From NCBI GenBank assembly GCA_020696345.1, contig JAEHCK010000009.1, forward strand, positions 1 to 64,000: a DNA stretch of 64,000 nucleotides. The letters are read 5' to 3'. The notes beneath the pieces were generated by a model. It was not told where the DNA came from and did not search any database. It saw nothing but the letters and a program-made list of their open reading frames with translations. Shown piece by piece: positions 8,503 through 18,872 of this stretch; position 1 is the stretch's first letter, and each line of letters opens with the position of its first letter. Made by a program: the position numbers and the translations under genes. Origin of the DNA: Thermoplasmata archaeon. Lineage in GTDB: Archaea > Thermoplasmatota > Penumbrarchaeia > JAEHCK01.

Positions 8503-11500
8503 ATTTTTCCTTTTGTACTTGAAATATTCTTGAGAGATCAATATGATCAATATTATCACCAAGATGACCGGACACATCAATATTACCAGAGCCGGAAGCG
8601 GATCTTCCAGTGCGCCTTTGATCTCGAACATGATCGTAACCTCATCCGATAAATTACCATCGGAAACCGTAATTGTCACATGGTGAACACCTATTTGGCC
8701 CTCTTTAGGTTTAAATCTGATATGTCCCGTGGTTGGATCTATTTCAAATAGATCAGAATCGTCGGTGAATCTTAAAGTATCATTATCATTATCCTCATCG
8801 CGTGCCGTTATCCAAACCTCAAATGTCTCACCTGTAGTAATTATAAAGTGATGATCATCCACCAGCAGTTCGGGTGGGTCATTCACATTCAAGATCTCAA
8901 ATGTTACATCACGCCAGGAACGGTTGTGCTGGTTATGGCCGTCATACACGGTAAAATTGATATTATGGGTCCCCACATCCGAATTTCCGGGAATAAATTG
9001 CAGCCTACCGGTTATTGGATCGATCTGGAACAGTTTGGTCTCTGCACCAAATCGTAGATCACCTGTATCATCATCTTTATCATAAGCAACGGCAGTGATA
9101 TCCACAAATATATCTTCCAAAACAGAAATGTGATCCACGGTAACTGTCACATTATCGCTTTGAACTACCCAATCCATGGTATCGTTGATGACCGGTGCGT
9201 CATTCACCGGTTGGACAAAAATATTAAGATCGTCGAAATCGAACGAGGTACCGTCAAACACACCAAATACCACAGCCACCGTACCATTCCAATCTGCCGG
9301 TGGGTAAAAAGACACAAGAGTGTTATTTATTGTGATATTGAAATCGGGATCACTTATACTGGAAATAAAAAACTGAAGTTCATTTGTATCCATATCCCAG
9401 GTAAATTGTGACAGGTCTAGTTCATCCAAAGCAATAGTATCCTCGTCAATTATCATATCGGGCAGGTTAATGATTATCGGGGGTGTGTTCTCTATTAACA
9501 TGGATTGGACTATATTATTTGATTCGTCGAACTCAAATATTTCCTCATATGGATCGATAAATATTATGATATTATGTGAGCCTGCCTCCAAAGTCCAATT
9601 CACGCTCAGGTTTCTATATTCACCCATGCGTAGTTTCTTGATGATCTTGGTTTGATCGATCATGTTTTCCGGAGAGATCGCATCAAAATAACAATTCACT
9701 TTCAGATCCGAGATATCTGAGGTGCCATTATTGAAGATCCTAAATGATATATTTACGGTGGCCTCTGGCGGGACAGGATTTTTATCAAAGTTCAGATCTT
9801 CTACTTTAATTGACAGATCCTCTTGACCCTCCACTCTTACCGTACCCTGATGGTACAAATAATTATGCGCAGTTACTGTTAAATGATATATGGTCGGCTC
9901 CGTTATGGTCATGTCAAACTTTGCATTTCCAAATTGATCTGTCCTGGTGACGAGATAATCGTTCTCGCCGGTCAAGCACACATCCGCATCATAAACCGGT
10001 TCGCCAGTGGTATTATCCAGCACTTTTATAGTAAATTCCGATCTTCTATATACAGGTGAGAATTTGGTATTATATTCAACTTTAAGTTTATCCGGACTTT
10101 TAGTATAAATTGGAATTTCCGGGTCGCCCAATAGATTATATGCGAACTGGTTGACACGATAAAGTTTATAATAAGTTTGCTCTGTGTGGGGATTTTCCAA
10201 ACTTGTATAATGCAGATAATAGTCAGCTTTCAGATCATATAATATCTCTCCCGGTCTGAACCGACCAGCACCGTTAAAGAATCTGTACCAGAACTCTGCA
10301 TTCAGCCACCAGTTTCCAAATGAAGATTCCTTACCATCCTCAAGAAATTCCAATCTGTACGTGTCCGCCGTTGCACCAATGAATCCGATCGCACCGCCAT
10401 CACCAGATGATATCAAATACTCAAGGTTTGAATCATCGGTCTCGGAAAAGTTGCCTGAGGTACAGGAAGAAGAATATACCAATGGTAACTTGAACCCGTT
10501 TTCCACATTTGTTGCCATGTCATGGTTGAAAAAGAAATCGAAAGAATTGCCAGTACCATCTTTGCCGTTGTAATGTAATACACCATTATCGTTGCCATGT
10601 GAGACCAAATTCACAACAGACGCACCATCATTATATGCGCTTAAAAAGTTACTGGCATTTAATGTATCATTCTTTCTGGAATAATCCCCACCCTGAATTC
10701 TGTCATAATCCAGAAATGTGACATCTTGCATCTGAGGTGGTATATAATCCCAGATCTTCCTGATCACTTCATACGCGTTATCCTTATACCAATTATACCC
10801 TTCATCAACATTTTGAGTGTAGGGATTATCTAAAATATTGGGTCTATCCATGAGTGCGCCAATGAGCATCATTTTATTGAGCCAATCGCCAATAGGTGGA
10901 TCTTTCTCATAGGTCAAGATATTATTTACGGCATTTTCTGCCTCAAGTATGTTCCCCACAGGTATTCGACCTACATATAACTCGGGCACGAAATCCTCCT
11001 CACCACTTTCACCGTATACGTAATTAGAATTATTGTCCCAGGTTGAATCCAGTGCAGAATAATAATAATCAGAATAGCAAAAGTTGTTTATATTTTCCAA
11101 CCCAGCTCCGGTGGAAGCATTATTTGTTAGAAGCAATCGCGATGGGATTATTTCCGAGTCGCCAACCAGAAGCAGCCATTTTAGATTGGGTGTATTATTG
11201 TAATAATCCCTAAGAAACATATGTATCTTGGCTGCAAGATCGTGGCCGAAATATGTCGAATTAATTCCGTTGGAGCCATCTAATACCGCTATAGAAGTAT
11301 AAACGCCCTTTTGTGTCTTCCAGGCCGCTAATGGCTCAACTATAGATAAAAACTCGGTAGGTGTAATTATCAGATACTGGGTCTTTGTATCTATCCCATC
11401 TGGGTCTGCCCTGCCGTTGTAACTGATTTGGATGATCGGCAGATCAGAGATCATCGAATAATTATTTGAGTTTGAGGCTGCTTCATTTATTCCGGCATGA

Positions 11501-11637
11501 CCGACCAATTGAAGAAAAATGGTGGTTATAAGTAAAATAGAAATTAGAAAAACACCGACCTGAAAACTTCGCTTGGTACAAGTTGCTTTAGTCTGTATAG
11601 TTGATGAATGAGCTATCGATGATAACTGTTCTACCAT
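8470..11637 (-). CDS. Secreted gingipain-like (peptidase family C25) protein with Ig/cadherin-like repeats and C-terminal TM
   Basis: YLIITPTEFLSIVEPLAAWKTQKG, LLLVGDSEIIPSR, ELYVGRIPV, candidate catalytic His in VNLVSHGN and Cys in LVYSSSCTSGNF; C-terminal TM and basic tail. ORF extends to 11769; ATG at 11637 better fits a signal peptide. Confidence 0.82.
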   Translation of the reverse strand: MVEQLSSIAHSSTIQTKATCTKRSFQVGVFLISILLITTIFLQLVGHAGINEAASNSNNYSMISDLPIIQISYNGRADPDGIDTKTQYLIITPTEFLSIVEPLAAWKTQKGVYTSIAVLDGSNGINSTYFGHDLAAKIHMFLRDYYNNTPNLKWLLLVGDSEIIPSRLLLTNNASTGAGLENINNFCYSDYYYSALDSTWDNNSNYVYGESGEEDFVPELYVGRIPVGNILEAENAVNNILTYEKDPPIGDWLNKMMLIGALMDRPNILDNPYTQNVDEGYNWYKDNAYEVIRKIWDYIPPQMQDVTFLDYDRIQGGDYSRKNDTLNASNFLSAYNDGASVVNLVSHGNDNGVLHYNGKDGTGNSFDFFFNHDMATNVENGFKLPLVYSSSCTSGNFSETDDSNLEYLISSGDGGAIGFIGATADTYRLEFLEDGKESSFGNWWLNAEFWYRFFNGAGRFRPGEILYDLKADYYLHYTSLENPHTEQTYYKLYRVNQFAYNLLGDPEIPIYTKSPDKLKVEYNTKFSPVYRRSEFTIKVLDNTTGEPVYDADVCLTGENDYLVTRTDQFGNAKFDMTITEPTIYHLTVTAHNYLYHQGTVRVEGQEDLSIKVEDLNFDKNPVPPEATVNISFRIFNNGTSDISDLKVNCYFDAISPENMIDQTKIIKKLRMGEYRNLSVNWTLEAGSHNIIIFIDPYEEIFEFDESNNIVQSMLIENTPPIIINLPDMIIDEDTIALDELDLSQFTWDMDTNELQFFISSISDPDFNITINNTLVSFYPPADWNGTVAVVFGVFDGTSFDFDDLNIFVQPVNDAPVINDTMDWVVQSDNVTVTVDHISVLEDIFVDITAVAYDKDDDTGDLRFGAETKLFQIDPITGRLQFIPGNSDVGTHNINFTVYDGHNQHNRSWRDVTFEILNVNDPPELLVDDHHFIITTGETFEVWITARDEDNDNDTLRFTDDSDLFEIDPTTGHIRFKPKEGQIGVHHVTITVSDGNLSDEVTIMFEIKGALEDPLPALVILMCPVILVIILIILISQEYFKYKRKNKKMFRKKDND

Positions 11638-11839
11638 TTGACCAAACCTTTCAATAACACCTAAATATGAACTCAGGTATATAATTGATTTTTGGTACAT
11701 ATTTCGAAAATAAGTAGAATAGGGGAACGGTAGATAAAAAAAAAAAATACCGATGCAGCAATACAACAATACTTTGAATATTACTGCAAGATCGGTATAT
11801 GTATATATTTGATATTACGGAAAAAAAGCTCAAATTCTA

Positions 11840-12055
11840 TTAATTATTCAGAATTTGAGTGATGTTCGTAACGTCTTTGTTGCCTTCGATCAACTCATAT
11901 ATCTTATCAAGCCTTATGACCATTGCAACATATTCCTGACCATCTTGGGTCTGGTAGCGCTCAGCTTTGCCGAATGCTTCAGCATTTATACTGATCTTAA
12001 GTGCTTTGCCGCTATTGCTCCGACGAACATAGCCTAACAATTCAGATTTTACCAT
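11840..12055 (-). CDS. Small conserved-looking archaeal protein
   Basis: 71 aa MVKSELLGYVRRSNSGKALKISINAEAFGKAERYQTQDGQEYVAMVIRLDKIYELIEG; preceded by GGAGGTGAAATAA. Confidence 0.7.
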   Translation of the reverse strand: MVKSELLGYVRRSNSGKALKISINAEAFGKAERYQTQDGQEYVAMVIRLDKIYELIEGNKDVTNITQILNN

Positions 12056-12245
12056 TTATTTCACCTCCGTTCGTTTTCATTTTCACGCCGCCGTAACGGA
12101 TTTCGGCGACATATCGTTGTTGTCTTTGAATATATTAGTAATTATATATTGGAGATCATTGAAAGTATTACCCGGAATTATCAACATGGGTGAAATTGAA
12201 AGTATTATTTAATTTGCCTCATTTCCAATTATTTGATAATTTGTA

Positions 12246-12400
12246 GATTTCATGATAATTTGATTGGATGGCGATTCCTTGATAATTTGAGGGGATATCG
12301 ATTACTTGATAATTTGATGGGATGTCGATTTCTTGATCAATCCAGCATCAATTCATCAAATTATCATCCCATCATTATTTTTTTGCGAAACGTTTTTTTT
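12246..12400. repeat. 27-bp phased degenerate tandem array followed by inverted arm
   Basis: gatttcatgataatttgattggatggc (12246) | gattccttgataatttgaggggatatc (12273) | gattacttgataatttgatgggatgtc (12300) | gatttcttgatcaatcc; then catcaattcatcaaattatcatcccatc, the inverse complement type. Confidence 0.8.
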
Positions 12401-12448
12401 TACCTATTAACTTATATTTTTAAAGAGATATCATGTATAGCGAATATT

Positions 12449-13024
12449 ATGAAAGCATTAGATATTGTTCAACCTACCATAAAAGAAAAATTTCAGGATC
12501 ATCCCAACTTCTACAGGGTCTACATGGAAGAGAATAAGTTAAAGATCGCATTTTCAGACATGGTAATGGCCGTCACATCCATGGCGTGGGATATTTATTT
12601 TGTTGAGATCCTGCATCGGAAGAACCCTACCGAAACCTCACTAGCGTATGCAAAAGTATGTAAAAATAGGGTGGAACTTTTTTCATTTTTAAAAAAAGCA
12701 CGCGATGCATATGAAAAACCGAATATAACAAAACCTGAAGAAAGGATCGGATTCAAGGTCGATATAAAACATATTTTGGAAGAGCGCTTTAAAGAACATC
12801 CGAAATTTGTAAAGATCTTCTCTGGTTATGAAAAATTATTTATCGTTTTTCAGGATATATTAATTCTCGTGGAACCAATTGGCGGTAGTTTCTATAATTG
12901 GGAATTGTTCGAGCGTGAAGGCGAGCTCGAGGTAAAACATAGAGCTATCGGTGTTAAGATCGGGTTTGAAAAAATTGTGGATATCCTATTTGATCTGCGA
13001 GAAAAAAGTGATAAAAGCGGTTGA
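12449..13024 (+). CDS. Uncharacterised protein with internally duplicated domain
   Basis: IKEKFQDHPNFYRVYMEENKLKIAFSDMVMAV vs LEERFKEHPKFVKIFSGYEKLFIVFQDILILV. ORF track start 12233 lies within repeats; ATG at 12449 more plausible. Confidence 0.65.
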   Translation: MKALDIVQPTIKEKFQDHPNFYRVYMEENKLKIAFSDMVMAVTSMAWDIYFVEILHRKNPTETSLAYAKVCKNRVELFSFLKKARDAYEKPNITKPEERIGFKVDIKHILEERFKEHPKFVKIFSGYEKLFIVFQDILILVEPIGGSFYNWELFEREGELEVKHRAIGVKIGFEKIVDILFDLREKSDKSG

Positions 13025-13073
13025 ATTTATCTCAATTATTAATGAATGGTGGAATAATGGGTGTTGAAGTATA

Positions 13074-13177
13074 GGTCATTCGGTCTATCGGTCAATCGGT
13101 CTATCAGTCTACTAGTCAACCAGGTGACTAACTGACCAGGTGACTAACTGACCAGCCGACTAGCCGACCAGCTGACG
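13074..13177. repeat. 8-bp phased palindromic array (13 octamers)
   Basis: ggtcattc ggtctatc ggtcaatc ggtctatc agtctact agtcaacc | aggtgact aactgacc aggtgact aactgacc agccgact agccgacc agctgacg. Confidence 0.85.
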
Positions 13178-13301
13178 AAACCTATATTAATGATGAATTA
13201 AAAATATCAGGTTATATCGGCAAAGTTTTATACATAAATTAATATGATTGGTTTAATTCACAAAATTCAAATAACTTGAATAATAATGAATATCCAAGGG
13301 T

Positions 13302-14612
13302 ATGATCATGACATTGATGAAAGATGCAAAAGCCGGTTTAACCGAAGACCTTGAAAAGATCGCAAAAATGGAGGGGGTGGACCCTGAAAAGTTGCGTAGA
13401 TCTGTCGCGGAAGGCCGTGTAGTCGTACCCTTAAACCCCATACATGCACCCAGACTAGTGGGCATAGGTTCCGGGCTAAGGGTGAAGATCAATGTGAACA
13501 TAGGCACATCACCCGACCATATCGATCAGGAAGAAGAATTGGAAAAGACCAAGATCGCAATAGAATTTGGGGCGGATACAATAATGGATCTGTCCATTGG
13601 CGGCGATATAGACCAGATAAGGCGGGCGATCCTCAAAACAATTGATGTGCCCTTGGGAACGGTCCCGATCTACCAAGCGGGCCTTGAGGTGGCCAAAACC
13701 ACAAACGGCGCTGTGGTTGATATGACTGAAGACCATATTTTCAATGCCATCGAAAAACATGCGAAAGACGGCGTGGATTTCATGACAGTGCATTGTGGAG
13801 TCACCAAAGAAAGTGTTGAACGTCTGAAACGTCAAGGTAGGGTTACTGACGTGGTCAGCCGCGGCGGGTCGTTTCTGATGGCCTGGATTCTACATAACGA
13901 CAAGGAAAATCCATTATTTGCCAATTTTGATCATTTGCTCGACCTTGCCAGAAAATACGATTTCACGCTTAGTCTTGGTGACGGTTTTCGACCGGGGTGC
14001 ATTGCTGACGCAACCGACAGACCTCAAATACAGGAATTGATCTTATTAGGTGAACTTGTTGACCGTGCACGAAATGCAGATGTACAGGTTATGGTGGAGG
14101 GGCCGGGGCATATCCCATTACACCAGATACAAACCAATGTCCAGATACAAAAAACTACTTGTCATGATGCACCGTTCTATGTTTTGGGCCCACTGGTGAC
14201 CGATGTTGCCCCAGGATACGATCATATCGTCGGTGCGATCGGCGGAGCACTTGCCGCTTATTATGGTGCGGATTTTCTATGCTATGTCACCCCCAGTGAG
14301 CATCTGGCCCTACCCACACTCGATGATGTGCGTGAGGGGACCATTGCCTCGAAGATCGCTGCACATGTTGCTGATATTACCCACGAGATCGATCTTGGGC
14401 AGGATTTAGCCGTTTCTAAAGCGCGAAAAAACTTGGATTGGGAGACACAGTTCAAAAATGTTCTCGACCCTGATAAAGCGCAAAGATATAGAACTCGACG
14501 GATGTCAACCGAAGATGGGGTATGTTCGATGTGTGGGCGCTTGTGCGCCATTAAAATGGTAAAACAATATCTTGATGATGATAAACCAATGCGCGGAAAA
14601 GATACCGAGTAA
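13302..14612 (+). CDS. thiC: Phosphomethylpyrimidine synthase ThiC
   Basis: DTIMDLSIGGDIDQIRRAIL, SLGDGFRPGCIADATDRPQIQEL, MVEGPGHIPLHQI, C-terminal CSMCGRLCAIK cluster motif. Confidence 0.95.
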   Translation: MIMTLMKDAKAGLTEDLEKIAKMEGVDPEKLRRSVAEGRVVVPLNPIHAPRLVGIGSGLRVKINVNIGTSPDHIDQEEELEKTKIAIEFGADTIMDLSIGGDIDQIRRAILKTIDVPLGTVPIYQAGLEVAKTTNGAVVDMTEDHIFNAIEKHAKDGVDFMTVHCGVTKESVERLKRQGRVTDVVSRGGSFLMAWILHNDKENPLFANFDHLLDLARKYDFTLSLGDGFRPGCIADATDRPQIQELILLGELVDRARNADVQVMVEGPGHIPLHQIQTNVQIQKTTCHDAPFYVLGPLVTDVAPGYDHIVGAIGGALAAYYGADFLCYVTPSEHLALPTLDDVREGTIASKIAAHVADITHEIDLGQDLAVSKARKNLDWETQFKNVLDPDKAQRYRTRRMSTEDGVCSMCGRLCAIKMVKQYLDDDKPMRGKDTE

Positions 14613-14701
14613 AGGATCTATATAAATAAATTATAAATAAGACAACGATTTATCGGTACTCCTCCATTAATTAGGTTAGAGCATATCGGGAGGATTATTT
14701 T

Positions 14702-15883
14702 ATGGCACTTTTAAACAATAAAGGAACCTACTTTTTCTCTTCGGAATCGGTGACCGAAGGTCATCCGGATAAGATGGCGGATACCATCTCTGATTCGATC
14801 TTGGATGCAATTATTGTAAATGATGCAAATTGTCGTGTTGCTTGTGAAACCCTGATCACAACCGGCCTCGCCATGGTAGCGGGTGAGATCACAACAAATT
14901 GTTATGTAGATATTCCAAAAATTATACGTAATACGATACGAAAGATCGGCTACGACGACCCTGCAATGGGTTTTGACTGGGAAAGCTGTGCAATAATAGT
15001 ATCAATTGACGAACAATCACCGGATATTTCGCAAGGTGTATCCGAGGGTAAAGGATTACACAAAGAACAAGGTGCTGGCGACCAAGGGATCATGTTCGGT
15101 TATGCCTCTGATGAAACACCGGAATATATGCCATTGCCAATAATTCTAGCACATAAACTTACAAAAAGATTGACCGTCGCAAGGCGTGAGGGGATCATCG
15201 ATTATATCCGCCCCGACGGCAAATCACAAGTTACGGTCGAGTATCAAAATGGCAGACCATTCCGCGTGGAGACTGTGGTAATTGCAATACAACATAAGGC
15301 AGATATCTCACATGAGCAATTGAAAAAAGACATAATCGAAAATGTTATAAAAGAGATCATTCCACCCGAATTAATTGATGATAATACTAATTATTTTGTA
15401 AATGAAACAGGTGCCTTTGTGCTGGGTGGTCCACGGGCGGATTGTGGTCTAACTGGTAGAAAGATCATAGTAGACACATATGGCGGTGTTGGTTCTCATG
15501 GCGGCGGTGCATTTTCCGGAAAGGATCCATCTAAGGTAGACCGTTCGGGCTCATATATGGCACGATATATTGCAAAAAACATAGTTGCTGCCGGACTAGC
15601 AAATGTATGTGAGATCCAGATCGCATATGCGATCGGTGTACCTGAACCTGTATCCATATTGATAAACACCAATAATACGGGTAAGATCCCCGAAGAGACC
15701 ATCTCACAATTGGTCCGTGAGCACTTCGATTTGCAACCGCACGCGATCATCGAACATTTAGATCTACAACGGCCAATTTTCGCAAAAACCGCGTCGTACG
15801 GACATTTTGGCCGCGATGACCCGGATTTCACATGGGAAAGAACCGATAAGGCAGATGCTTTGAAGAAAGCTGCAGGGTTATAA
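14702..15883 (+). CDS. metK: S-adenosylmethionine synthetase, bacterial-type
   Basis: [99 protein letters not shown] upstream. Confidence 0.96.
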   Translation: MALLNNKGTYFFSSESVTEGHPDKMADTISDSILDAIIVNDANCRVACETLITTGLAMVAGEITTNCYVDIPKIIRNTIRKIGYDDPAMGFDWESCAIIVSIDEQSPDISQGVSEGKGLHKEQGAGDQGIMFGYASDETPEYMPLPIILAHKLTKRLTVARREGIIDYIRPDGKSQVTVEYQNGRPFRVETVVIAIQHKADISHEQLKKDIIENVIKEIIPPELIDDNTNYFVNETGAFVLGGPRADCGLTGRKIIVDTYGGVGSHGGGAFSGKDPSKVDRSGSYMARYIAKNIVAAGLANVCEIQIAYAIGVPEPVSILINTNNTGKIPEETISQLVREHFDLQPHAIIEHLDLQRPIFAKTASYGHFGRDDPDFTWERTDKADALKKAAGL

Positions 15884-16026
15884 TTAGATAATCGAGGTTG
15901 TGCGTTTTTATTTTTATTTATCTTGACATTATTAATAAAATTAACTCCAAAGGATTTATATTTCTTGAAAATTATGTGGGGTAGCTATACAACATTAAAA
16001 TTCGCATATGTCAGGTAGGCTAATTA

Positions 16027-16533
16027 ATGAAACGAATAAAAGTTATAAATGAACCTACAGATCTGGTAACAATGCTTCGGGCGCTTGACACACCAGTTAA
16101 ACGGGATGTATTCAATGCAGTAGCCAATGAATGGATCACACTTGCATCTATTCAAGATAAATTTGGAAAAGAAGGTGTGGCCGCATTGGCCTTTTTTGAG
16201 AAGATGAAATTAGTGGAGTCAATGTGGCAAACAACAGAGGATAATAGACAGGAAAAGGCATTTCATTCATATTACATGTCCTTTCACATCAATACATCGT
16301 GTCCTGTGCAAGAGATCTCCGAGATCCTTTCTGTGGCAGTCATGACCGATAAAGATTTCAACAAAATGGAAAAAAGCATAATCGACCTCATTGGTGAACA
16401 AGGCATGTTTGCGGGCGATGTATCCGAACAGAAAGAGCTGTCCATAACTATGTTGAAATCACTGGTTAAACGCTCGATCCTTTTGGATTACCGCGGCCAT
16501 CGTGTTGAGCTGACAAAAAAAGAAGAACGCTGA
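16027..16533 (+). CDS. ArsR-like HTH transcriptional regulator
   Basis: 168 aa; N-terminal LDTPVKRDVFNAVANEWITLASIQDKFGKEGVAALAFFEKMKLVES resembles a wHTH. Confidence 0.65.
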   Translation: MKRIKVINEPTDLVTMLRALDTPVKRDVFNAVANEWITLASIQDKFGKEGVAALAFFEKMKLVESMWQTTEDNRQEKAFHSYYMSFHINTSCPVQEISEILSVAVMTDKDFNKMEKSIIDLIGEQGMFAGDVSEQKELSITMLKSLVKRSILLDYRGHRVELTKKEER

Positions 16534-16628
16534 TTGATTATTTCAAATATCAATTATTTTCTTATACCTTTTATTTATTATTCTGAATGAAAGATCTTTG
16601 ATCGTACAAATTTGAGGTTGATCGATTA

Positions 16629-17141
16629 ATGATTACTGTATTACGAATAGGTCATCGGCCATATCGGGACAAACGGATCACAACACATGTCGGTTTGGTT
16701 GCACGTGCGTTTAACGCAGATAATATATTGATTGATACGAAAGATGAGAAATTGGAGAATAACATATTGAGTGTTGTGGACCGTTTTGGAGGTACCTTCC
16801 AGGTCGAAACGGGTGTAAATTGGCGGAAAATACTGCACAGCTGGAATGGAAAGATCATTCACTTGACAATGTATGGTGAACATATTGATGAGGTGTTCAA
16901 CAAGATCACAAAAGGTGTTGATCTGTTAATTGTTGTTGGCTCGGAGAAAGTACGCCGTGAGATCTATGAGATAGCGGATTACAATATCGCAATAGGTCAC
17001 CAACCACATTCTGAAGTGGCGGCATTGGCACTATTCCTGGATAGATATTTTAAGGGTAGTGAATTGAAAATCGGGTTTAATGGTAAACTTCGAATAGTAG
17101 GCAGTCAAAAGGGTAAGATAGTGATCGAGAAGAAAGCATGA
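16629..17141 (+). CDS. tRNA (cytidine(56)-2'-O)-methyltransferase, Trm56-type
   Basis: LRIGHRPYRDKRITTHVGLVARAFNAD, HLTMYGEHIDEV, DLLIVVGSEKVRREIYEIADYNIAIGHQPHSEVAALALFLDR. Confidence 0.92.
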   Translation: MITVLRIGHRPYRDKRITTHVGLVARAFNADNILIDTKDEKLENNILSVVDRFGGTFQVETGVNWRKILHSWNGKIIHLTMYGEHIDEVFNKITKGVDLLIVVGSEKVRREIYEIADYNIAIGHQPHSEVAALALFLDRYFKGSELKIGFNGKLRIVGSQKGKIVIEKKA

Positions 17142-17158
17142 AATTAGGTGGCCAATAA

Positions 17159-17695
17159 GTGAACAATAATACCCAGAGATATCCTAACCGGGAAGAATGT
17201 TTAAGGATCCTTGCAGATGCAGGTTGCGATCAACACGTGATCAAACATATATTGGCAGTAACAGATCTGGCCTTGAAGATCGCGGCACACTTCCCAAACG
17301 CTGACCGTGAATTGATCGAAGCGGGTGCACTATTACATGACCTAGGCCGCGCACGTACGCAGGGTATAGAACATGGGATAGCAGGAGGTAAACTGGCACG
17401 CCAACTCGGGTTGCCAATAACGATCATTAACATAATCGAACGGCACCTTGGTGCGGGCATTCCCGAACATGATGCGGTTTCACTTGGATTGCCGGCTAAA
17501 GATCTCATTCCAACCACATTGGAGGAGCGAATAGTAGCACATGCCGATAACCTCTTTATTTCTGATAAGCGTTGCAATATCCAAAGGTCTTTGGAGATCC
17601 TTAATAAAAAGGGGTTTACAGAGATGGCGCGGCGGGTCAAACAACTGCATTTAGCCTTGAGCCAAGAAGCGGGGATCGATATTGATGAAATTTGA
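17159..17695 (+). CDS. HD-domain protein (TIGR00295-like)
   Basis: GTG start; LLHDLGRARTQGIEHGIAGGKLARQLG, IVAHADNLF. Confidence 0.85.
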   Translation: MNNNTQRYPNREECLRILADAGCDQHVIKHILAVTDLALKIAAHFPNADRELIEAGALLHDLGRARTQGIEHGIAGGKLARQLGLPITIINIIERHLGAGIPEHDAVSLGLPAKDLIPTTLEERIVAHADNLFISDKRCNIQRSLEILNKKGFTEMARRVKQLHLALSQEAGIDIDEI

Positions 17696-17876
17696 TTTTT
17701 AAAATGTCTAACCCAAAAGAAAAGTCAAAATGTAAAAGTAATAAGTAATCAAAACTTTTGACTGGGTAAGAATTCTGAGTTATTTGTAATGCATTTTTTA
17801 AGAATTCTTAGTTACAGACAATTTTTTTTATAAAAAATTGTTGTGGTTTAAGATTTAATTTTTTAAATTTGACTTT

Positions 17877-17922
17877 AAAAAAATTGCATCAATCATTATT
17901 CTTTTTGCGAAGCAACTTTTTT
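17877..17922. repeat. Dispersed hairpin repeat, copy 4
   Basis: aaaaaaattgcatcaatcattattctttttgcgaagcaactttttt. Confidence 0.8.
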
Positions 17923-18096
17923 GTCCAGGTCAAAGACTTTACCACAACGTAAACAATACTTTGCATCAACTGGGTTAATACTCCTGCATTTAGGGCATCG
18001 AAATATTGTTCGATTCTCGGATTTATTAGATCTCGTGCTTGACTTGATAATATCCCTCCAGTCTTTGAACATTTCATTCTTTTGGCAGTTTCTCAT
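17896..18096 (-). CDS. Small zinc-ribbon protein
   Basis: IFRCPKCRSINPVDAKYCLRCGKVFDLDKK; CxxC...CxxC ribbon; C-terminus lies in the hairpin repeat. Confidence 0.6.
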   Translation of the reverse strand: MRNCQKNEMFKDWRDIIKSSTRSNKSENRTIFRCPKCRSINPVDAKYCLRCGKVFDLDKKVASQKE

Positions 18097-18721
18097 CGCT
18101 TAACCATTCTTGCCAGCCAAGATCCGGGTTCTTAATTGCAAAATCCAGGTCCTTGATCAACAATTTAGAAACTTGGATAGTAATTGTTTGTAGATCCATT
18201 ATCTTCTTCAGATCGGGATCAAATATTTTTTTCATATCATTTAACATTTTTTTACCGGACCGCGGTTTACTTGAACGCTTATTTGCATGCTCGCGAATAG
18301 TGGGTAGGTATTGATCGTATGATAGGATCCAAGCCCTATTATCGGATTTTAACAACGCTTCAAATAATTGGATCTTTACCGAATTATATTGTTTTAATCC
18401 TGGAGCAAATGAACCGTCTTTATTCATTTCACGGTCAAAGATCAGTTTGGTCTTTTTAAGATACTCAAAATATGTCGACCGATACTTGTTTGCAAGGCGC
18501 AAATAATCATGGATGGTTTTTTGAAACAGCTCCATCGAGGTTCTGTCATCTTGAAATTTACCTGCAAGATCCATGCGCGCTATTTGACTGATAGGTATGT
18601 TTAGATACAATCCTTTCAAACGTTTTATAACATCATTTACGATCGCTTTTAAGGGTATGTAGATCTCTTTCTTTTTTCGCTTGAAATCCGAATCCATAAA
18701 TATACCATTTTTGAGTTTCAA
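18074..18721 (-). CDS. Hypothetical alpha-helical protein
   Basis: 215 aa, between zinc-ribbon ORF and terpene cyclase-like gene on the same strand. Confidence 0.55.
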   Translation of the reverse strand: MKLKNGIFMDSDFKRKKKEIYIPLKAIVNDVIKRLKGLYLNIPISQIARMDLAGKFQDDRTSMELFQKTIHDYLRLANKYRSTYFEYLKKTKLIFDREMNKDGSFAPGLKQYNSVKIQLFEALLKSDNRAWILSYDQYLPTIREHANKRSSKPRSGKKMLNDMKKIFDPDLKKIMDLQTITIQVSKLLIKDLDFAIKNPDLGWQEWLSDEKLPKE

Positions 18722-18828
18722 CGCAACCAGTCGATCTAATCCAAAGGAAAAGTCAAAAGGTAAAATGCAAATTGTAAAAGTAACCAGAACTTTTAACTTT
18801 TAAGATTTAACTTTTGAAATTTGATTTT

Positions 18829-18872
18829 AAAAAAATGCGTCAATCATTATTCTTTTTACTAAGCATTTTTTT
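18829..18872. repeat. Dispersed hairpin repeat, copy 5
   Basis: aaaaaaatgcgtcaatcattattctttttactaagcattttttt. Confidence 0.8.

Noticed and set aside
17889-18077. ORF ending TWTKKLLRKKNND
   Set aside because: Overlaps the zinc-ribbon frame 17896-18096, which has a credible CxxC pattern; tail derives from the hairpin repeat.
18074-18721. Class I terpene synthase partner for the class II cyclase-like gene
   Set aside because: No DDxxD or NSE/DTE motif in the translation.
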